From Chelatococcus reniformis (GTDB taxonomy: Bacteria > Pseudomonadota > Alphaproteobacteria > Rhizobiales > Beijerinckiaceae), in NCBI RefSeq assembly GCF_014640075.1, contig NZ_BMGG01000004.1:319048-383047 (forward strand): DNA of 64,000 nucleotides, read 5' to 3'. Position numbers and translations under genes: made by a program. The notes beneath the pieces were generated by a model, which worked only from the letters and a program-made list of their open reading frames with translations, searched no databases and was not told the DNA's origin. Positions within the stretch are counted from its first letter, which is position 1. Each line of letters starts with the position of its first letter. Below are positions 62,149 through 64,000 of this stretch, one piece after another.

Positions 62149-63414
62149 ATGGACGTGTATCGCCAGCAACTCGATGCGTTCGATCCCGCCGTCGCCCAGG
62201 CTATCGCCGGCGAGGAGCACCGGCAGGTCGACGGGATCGAGATGATCCCGTCGGAAAACTACACCTATCCCGAAGTGCTGGCCGCGCTGGGCTCGGTGCT
62301 CACCAACAAATACTCCGAGGGCTACCCGGGCCGGCGCTACTATGGCGGCCAGGAGTTCACCGACCGCATCGAGCGCATCGCCTGCGAGCGGGCCTGCGCC
62401 CTGTTCCGGGCCGAGCACGCCAACGTGCAGCCGCTGTCCGGCTCGCCCATGAACCAGGCGGTGTATTTCGCCTTCCTCAAGCCCGGTGACACGGTGCTGG
62501 CCATGGACCTCTCCCACGGCGGCCATCTCACCCACGGCGCGCCCGTCTCGCACATGGGCAAGGTGTTCAATTTCGTCCGCTACAAGACGGCGCCGCAGCA
62601 GGGTGGGACCATCGATTTCGACGCGCTGCGCCAGCTTGCGTTGGAGATCCGGCCGCAGCTGGTGCTGTGCGGCTATTCCTCCTATCCGCGCGACTACGAC
62701 TACGCCTCGTTCAAGCAGATCGCCGACGAGGTGGGCGCGCTCACCATGGCCGACATCTCCCACATCGGCGGGCTGGTCGCCGCCGATGTCATGCGCAATC
62801 CGCTCGATGCCGGCTTCGACGTGGTGACCACGACGACGCACAAATCCCTGCGCGGGCCGCGCGGCGGCCTGATTCTCTCCAAGGCCGCGCACGCCGGGGC
62901 GATCGACGCCGCCGTCTTCCCCGGCCTGCAGGGCGGGCCGCACATGAACGTCATTGCCGGCGCGGCGGTGACCTTCAAGAAGGCGCAGGAGGCGGATTTC
63001 CGCCGCTATGCGCAGGCCACGCTCGACAATGCCAAGGCGCTGGCTGCGGCGCTGATGGCGGAGGGCGCCAAGCTGGTGACCGGCGGCACCGACAACCACC
63101 TCATGGTGCTCGACACCGTCGCGAGCTTCGGGCTCGACGGGCGCGCCGCCGAGGAGGCGCTGGACCGCGTCGGCATCACCACCAACAAGCAGATCATCCC
63201 TGACGATCCGCGCCCGCCGCTGCGGCCGAGCGGCATCCGCCTCGGCACGCCGGCGTGCACGACGCGCGGCATGGACCCGCAGGCCATGGGGCGGCTCGCG
63301 GGCTGGATCGTGCGCACGTTGCGCCGGCCGGACGACGGCGCCGGCCTCGCGGCGATCCGCGCGGAGGTCAGGGCCCTGTGCCGGAGCCATCCGGTGCCGG
63401 GCGTTTCGGGCTGA
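62149..63414 (+). CDS. glyA: Serine hydroxymethyltransferase
   Basis: GlyA interconverts serine and glycine, charging THF to 5,10-methylene-THF, with pyridoxal phosphate. The 421-aa protein has IEMIPSENYTYPEVLAALGSVLTNKYSEGYPGRRYYGG near residues 25-65, DLSHGGHLTHGAPVSHMG near 118, ADISHIGGLVAA near 201, and the PLP lysine in VVTTTTHKSLRGPRGGLIL near 230. The N-terminus is slightly shorter than usual. The ATG at 62149 with AAAGGA 9 bp upstream is preferred; the open frame upstream is the riboswitch leader. In alphaproteobacteria a second glyA is common, so this may be one of two copies. Confidence 0.96.
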   Translation: MDVYRQQLDAFDPAVAQAIAGEEHRQVDGIEMIPSENYTYPEVLAALGSVLTNKYSEGYPGRRYYGGQEFTDRIERIACERACALFRAEHANVQPLSGSPMNQAVYFAFLKPGDTVLAMDLSHGGHLTHGAPVSHMGKVFNFVRYKTAPQQGGTIDFDALRQLALEIRPQLVLCGYSSYPRDYDYASFKQIADEVGALTMADISHIGGLVAADVMRNPLDAGFDVVTTTTHKSLRGPRGGLILSKAAHAGAIDAAVFPGLQGGPHMNVIAGAAVTFKKAQEADFRRYAQATLDNAKALAAALMAEGAKLVTGGTDNHLMVLDTVASFGLDGRAAEEALDRVGITTNKQIIPDDPRPPLRPSGIRLGTPACTTRGMDPQAMGRLAGWIVRTLRRPDDGAGLAAIRAEVRALCRSHPVPGVSG

Positions 63415-63464
63415 GCCGTCTTCCGATGGCGCAGGGCTCAACTGGCGAGCGGCCTGGAGCACGC

Positions 63465-64000
63465 ATGACGGCGCGATCGCGGTGGTCGGGCGCTCTCGGC
63501 ATGGTCGCGGCGGCCGCCCTGGCGGCGGCGCCCGCCGTCGCGCAGGTCCCGGCGTCGGGGCCCTTGCGCGGCTTCAAGGATTGGGTGATCGGCTGCGACA
63601 ACCTGCGCGGCTGCACAGCACTGGGGCTGATGGCCGATCAGGGCACGGGCGGCTTCCTCAGGATCGAGCGCGGCGGCGCGGCCGCAGCCGAGCCCGTGGT
63701 GCGCTTCTCCGTCATGGTCGAGGCGGCCGAGCCGAAGGACGCGGCGCTGACGGTGGTCGTGGACGGCCAGGGCGCCCCGGCGGTCGATCACCGGCCGGCC
63801 CGGCTTCAGGACGGTCAGGTGTCGCTGGTCCTCAGGGGGCCGTCGGCGCGTGGCTTCATCGAGGCGCTACGCCTGGCCCACGCCGTCACCCTCACGCTCT
63901 TCGACGGCACCAAGGCGGTGCAAGAGGTCAAGGTCTCGCTGGCGGGGGCAGCGGCCGCCCTGTTGTTCATGGACGATCAGCAGAAGCGGACCGGCACCGA
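63465..64000 (+). CDS. Exported DUF1176-like protein (cut by window edge)
   Basis: The first 178 residues of a secreted protein. The signal peptide (TARSRWSGALGMVAAAALAAAPAVAQ) is clear. The mature part opens RGFKDWVIGCDNLRGCTALGL, a pattern of the DUF1176 family with two closely spaced cysteines, and continues with beta-rich sequence (RLQDGQVSLVLRGPSARGF). The start ATG has GGAG 6 bp upstream and lies 50 bp after glyA. No function is known for the family. The gene continues past the right end of the window. Confidence 0.75.
   Translation, partial: MTARSRWSGALGMVAAAALAAAPAVAQVPASGPLRGFKDWVIGCDNLRGCTALGLMADQGTGGFLRIERGGAAAAEPVVRFSVMVEAAEPKDAALTVVVDGQGAPAVDHRPARLQDGQVSLVLRGPSARGFIEALRLAHAVTLTLFDGTKAVQEVKVSLAGAAAALLFMDDQQKRTGT

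Overview
The window is high-GC DNA from an alphaproteobacterium, most likely of the Hyphomicrobiales (Rhizobiales) type. Three things point there: the replication-initiation neighbourhood (dnaA, dnaN, recF and gyrB on one strand, then rpsT, an enoyl-CoA hydratase, mutM, ubiE, ubiB, coaBC and dut), the NasT/NasS nitrate regulators, and dispersed intergenic mosaic repeats of the RIME kind known from rhizobia. It reads as core chromosome near the origin, followed by transport and catabolic genes.

Region 1 (1-16200). gyrB (cut by the window edge), recF, dnaN and dnaA run on the minus strand. An M20 amidohydrolase gene on the plus strand interrupts them between dnaN and dnaA. A 1.4 kb gene-free stretch between dnaA and rpsT is a candidate origin or dnaA control region. 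It is followed by rpsT, echA and mutM (minus), then ubiE, ubiB, coaBC, dut, an Rrf2 regulator and cysK (plus).

Region 2 (16359-36437). Two paralogous LivK-type binding proteins flank typA and a Tat-exported PhoD phosphatase, and the second precedes an acyl-CoA ligase. Then come an ExoD-like membrane protein, the divergent pair pncB/argG, prfC, an ABC-F ATPase, a kinase-fold/P-loop fusion protein, a ZnuA-like metal-binding protein with a palindrome over its promoter, a MarR regulator and a universal stress protein.

Region 3 (36518-41632) is a nitrate unit. NasT (ANTAR antiterminator) and NasS (cytoplasmic nitrate sensor) overlap by 4 bp. They are followed by a leader with a sigma-54-like promoter, a hexaloop hairpin and an intrinsic terminator, and then nrtA, nrtB and an ATPase gene. 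All parts of a nitrate-responsive antitermination circuit are next to each other.

Region 4 (42029-54305) holds a tctCBA transporter, a quinone oxidoreductase and a complete siderophore-uptake cassette on the minus strand: an AraC regulator, a TonB-dependent receptor, an exporter-fold ABC half-transporter fused to a siderophore-interacting (flavin reductase) domain, and a second half-transporter.

Region 5 (54723-64000) has a minus-strand group (HCCA isomerase-like protein, nu-class-like GST, crotonase, ROK kinase, FMN reductase) and a divergent acyl-CoA ligase. After these come a YbaY-META secreted protein, a small Cys-rich secreted protein, glyA behind a ZTP riboswitch whose downstream hairpin covers the ribosome-binding site, and the start of a DUF1176-like gene. 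No tRNA, rRNA, CRISPR array, transposase or prophage gene was seen.
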